From Gammaproteobacteria bacterium (lineage in GTDB: Bacteria > Pseudomonadota > Gammaproteobacteria > UBA6429): a stretch of DNA of 6,159 nucleotides. The notes beneath the pieces are model-generated. The model had not been told where the DNA came from and did no database searches. It saw only the letters and a program-made list of their open reading frames with translations. Location of the stretch: assembly GCA_030635835.1 (NCBI GenBank), contig DAOVYB010000081.1, positions 1 to 6,159 of the forward strand, read 5' to 3'. A program made the translations under genes and the position numbers. Shown here in pieces: positions 5,383-6,159 of this stretch; positions within the stretch are counted from its first letter, which is position 1; every line of letters starts with the position of its first letter.

Positions 5383-6159
5383 GTGTCAGCAAGAAAGCTC
5401 TTTAAAATAGTTCGAATTTTTATTCTTTCAATCGTGTTAATTGCTGTTGCGCTCGGCAGCTGGCTCACCAGTAAACGAAGTACTGAGTGGAAACAGCCAC
5501 TCTGGATTGCCGTTTACCCCATTAATGCAGATAACAGTCGTATCACCCAGCAATATATCAACAAACTTGAAATACAGGATTTTCAACCTATCGAAGAGTT
5601 TATTACCGAGGAAGCGCAGGAATTTAACTTGAAGTTGAAAAAACCTTTTACTCTCAAACTCGCACCTCAGGTTGACTCCTTACCACCGGAGCCACCTGAA
5701 TCAGGTGCAGTTTGGGAAATTATGCTGTGGAGTCTAAAGCTCCGCTATTGGGCTTATCAGGCAAATACTTATCAGGGTCCCGCGCCACACATTCGCATTT
5801 TCGTAAAATATTTTGATGTGAAAGATCAGCAACCTTTGGCGCATTCGCTCGGTTTACAACAAGGTATGCTGGGTATTGTGAATGCCTTTGCCACTAAAAA
5901 AATGACCGCATCAAATGCCGTGGTGATCACCCATGAAATATTACACACCCTAGGCGCCACAGATAAATATGATCTCAGCAGCGGATTGCCAATCTTTCCA
6001 AACGGTTATGCCGAAGCAGATCGCGATCCCCGTTACCCGCAGGAAACTGCTGAAATCATGGCAGGTAAAATACCCGTTGCAGAAAATAAAGCAGCAATTC
6101 CACGCGGATTGCATCAGACTTTGATTGGCCCGCAAACAGCACGTGAGATTTACTGGTTA
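5383..6159 (+). CDS. Membrane-anchored putative zinc metalloprotease (3' end not reached)
   Basis: An open frame runs from GTG 5383 to the last base of the window, giving 259 residues without a stop. Residues 4-11 are basic (RKLFKIVR) and lead into one hydrophobic segment (about 9-28, IFILSIVLIAVALGSWL) followed by TSKR. This fits an N-terminal anchor with the rest outside the cytoplasm. The catalytic motif is HEILHTLGATDKYD, with H184, E185 and H188 as the gluzincin/metzincin HExxH. G191 and D194 complete HExxHxxGxxD, as in the snapalysin-type metzincin pattern, where Asp is the third zinc ligand. AEIMAG (M226) could be the Met-turn. Earlier parts (WIAVYPINADNS, FQPIEEFITEEAQEF) look like a propeptide or N-lobe, and a Pro-rich stretch LPPEPPESG separates them from the catalytic part. 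The final residues, GPQTAREIYWL, look close to the natural end. No named family is assigned; protease activity is inferred from the motif. Confidence 0.82.
   Translation, partial: MSARKLFKIVRIFILSIVLIAVALGSWLTSKRSTEWKQPLWIAVYPINADNSRITQQYINKLEIQDFQPIEEFITEEAQEFNLKLKKPFTLKLAPQVDSLPPEPPESGAVWEIMLWSLKLRYWAYQANTYQGPAPHIRIFVKYFDVKDQQPLAHSLGLQQGMLGIVNAFATKKMTASNAVVITHEILHTLGATDKYDLSSGLPIFPNGYAEADRDPRYPQETAEIMAGKIPVAENKAAIPRGLHQTLIGPQTAREIYWL

Noticed and set aside
5126..5392. Minus-strand ORF of 88 codons filling the gap between the lipoprotein and protease genes
   Set aside because: It is tempting because it spans the 157-base gap, but it overlaps the lipoprotein C-terminus and the protease start antisense and shows no family motif or clear ribosome site.
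5441..5632. Plus-strand ORF of 63 codons in a different frame within the protease gene
   Set aside because: The protease frame is open for 259 codons with a recognisable motif, so this is an out-of-frame shadow.
5950..6135. Minus-strand ORF of 61 codons opposite the HExxH region
   Set aside because: It is antisense to the catalytic part of the protease, with a Cys/Phe-rich composition typical of a shadow frame.

Overview
The window looks like a chromosomal segment of an AT-rich gammaproteobacterium. The evidence is a YajQ with the canonical start and C-terminus, a YfaZ-type outer-membrane protein, the tail of an HU-type nucleoid protein, and the remains of a DUF3565 gene, a small family I associate with this class. 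I see no insertion sequence, phage gene, tRNA, rRNA or CRISPR array. No genus can be named from the sequence alone.

Layout. Positions 1-90 (+) are the 3' end of an HU-family gene, followed by a bidirectional hairpin terminator (111-139). Three minus-strand genes then read leftwards toward that terminator: a two-domain cyclic-nucleotide-binding protein (1755-2666), an HDOD protein (835-1680) and a YfaZ-family beta-barrel (174-731). They could form one transcription unit, although yfaZ may also have its own promoter. A short intergenic region (2667-2839) holds overlapping divergent promoter-like sequences. It separates this block from a secreted two-domain rhodanese on the plus strand (2840-3721).

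Positions 3722-4180 look empty in a simple ORF view but are not. On the minus strand, directly after yajQ, lies a complete but broken DUF3565 gene (3954-4168) with a frameshift, three internal stops and a 12-bp tandem duplication. Further along the same strand is a strong orphan Rho-independent terminator (3739-3776) preceded by a second hairpin. Between the two (about 3815-3953) I see no gene. yajQ itself occupies 4181-4663 (minus).

The right third is plus-strand. A small lipoprotein gene (4914-5225) has an imperfectly duplicated initiation region, and its upstream copy reads ATG-TAA. It is followed by a membrane-anchored putative zinc metalloprotease with HExxHxxGxxD (5383 to the window end, stop not reached).

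How they may work together. The region combines second-messenger sensing (cyclic-nucleotide-type domains, HDOD, the c-di-GMP-linked YajQ family) with envelope proteins (YfaZ, lipoprotein, exported rhodanese, anchored protease). Only the CNB-HDOD pairing has real context support. A joint function for the rest is not shown. I do not see clear evidence of a new defence or mobile system. The least explained signals are the duplicated initiation region with its start-stop codon pair, the orphan minus-strand terminator, and the decayed DUF3565 gene.
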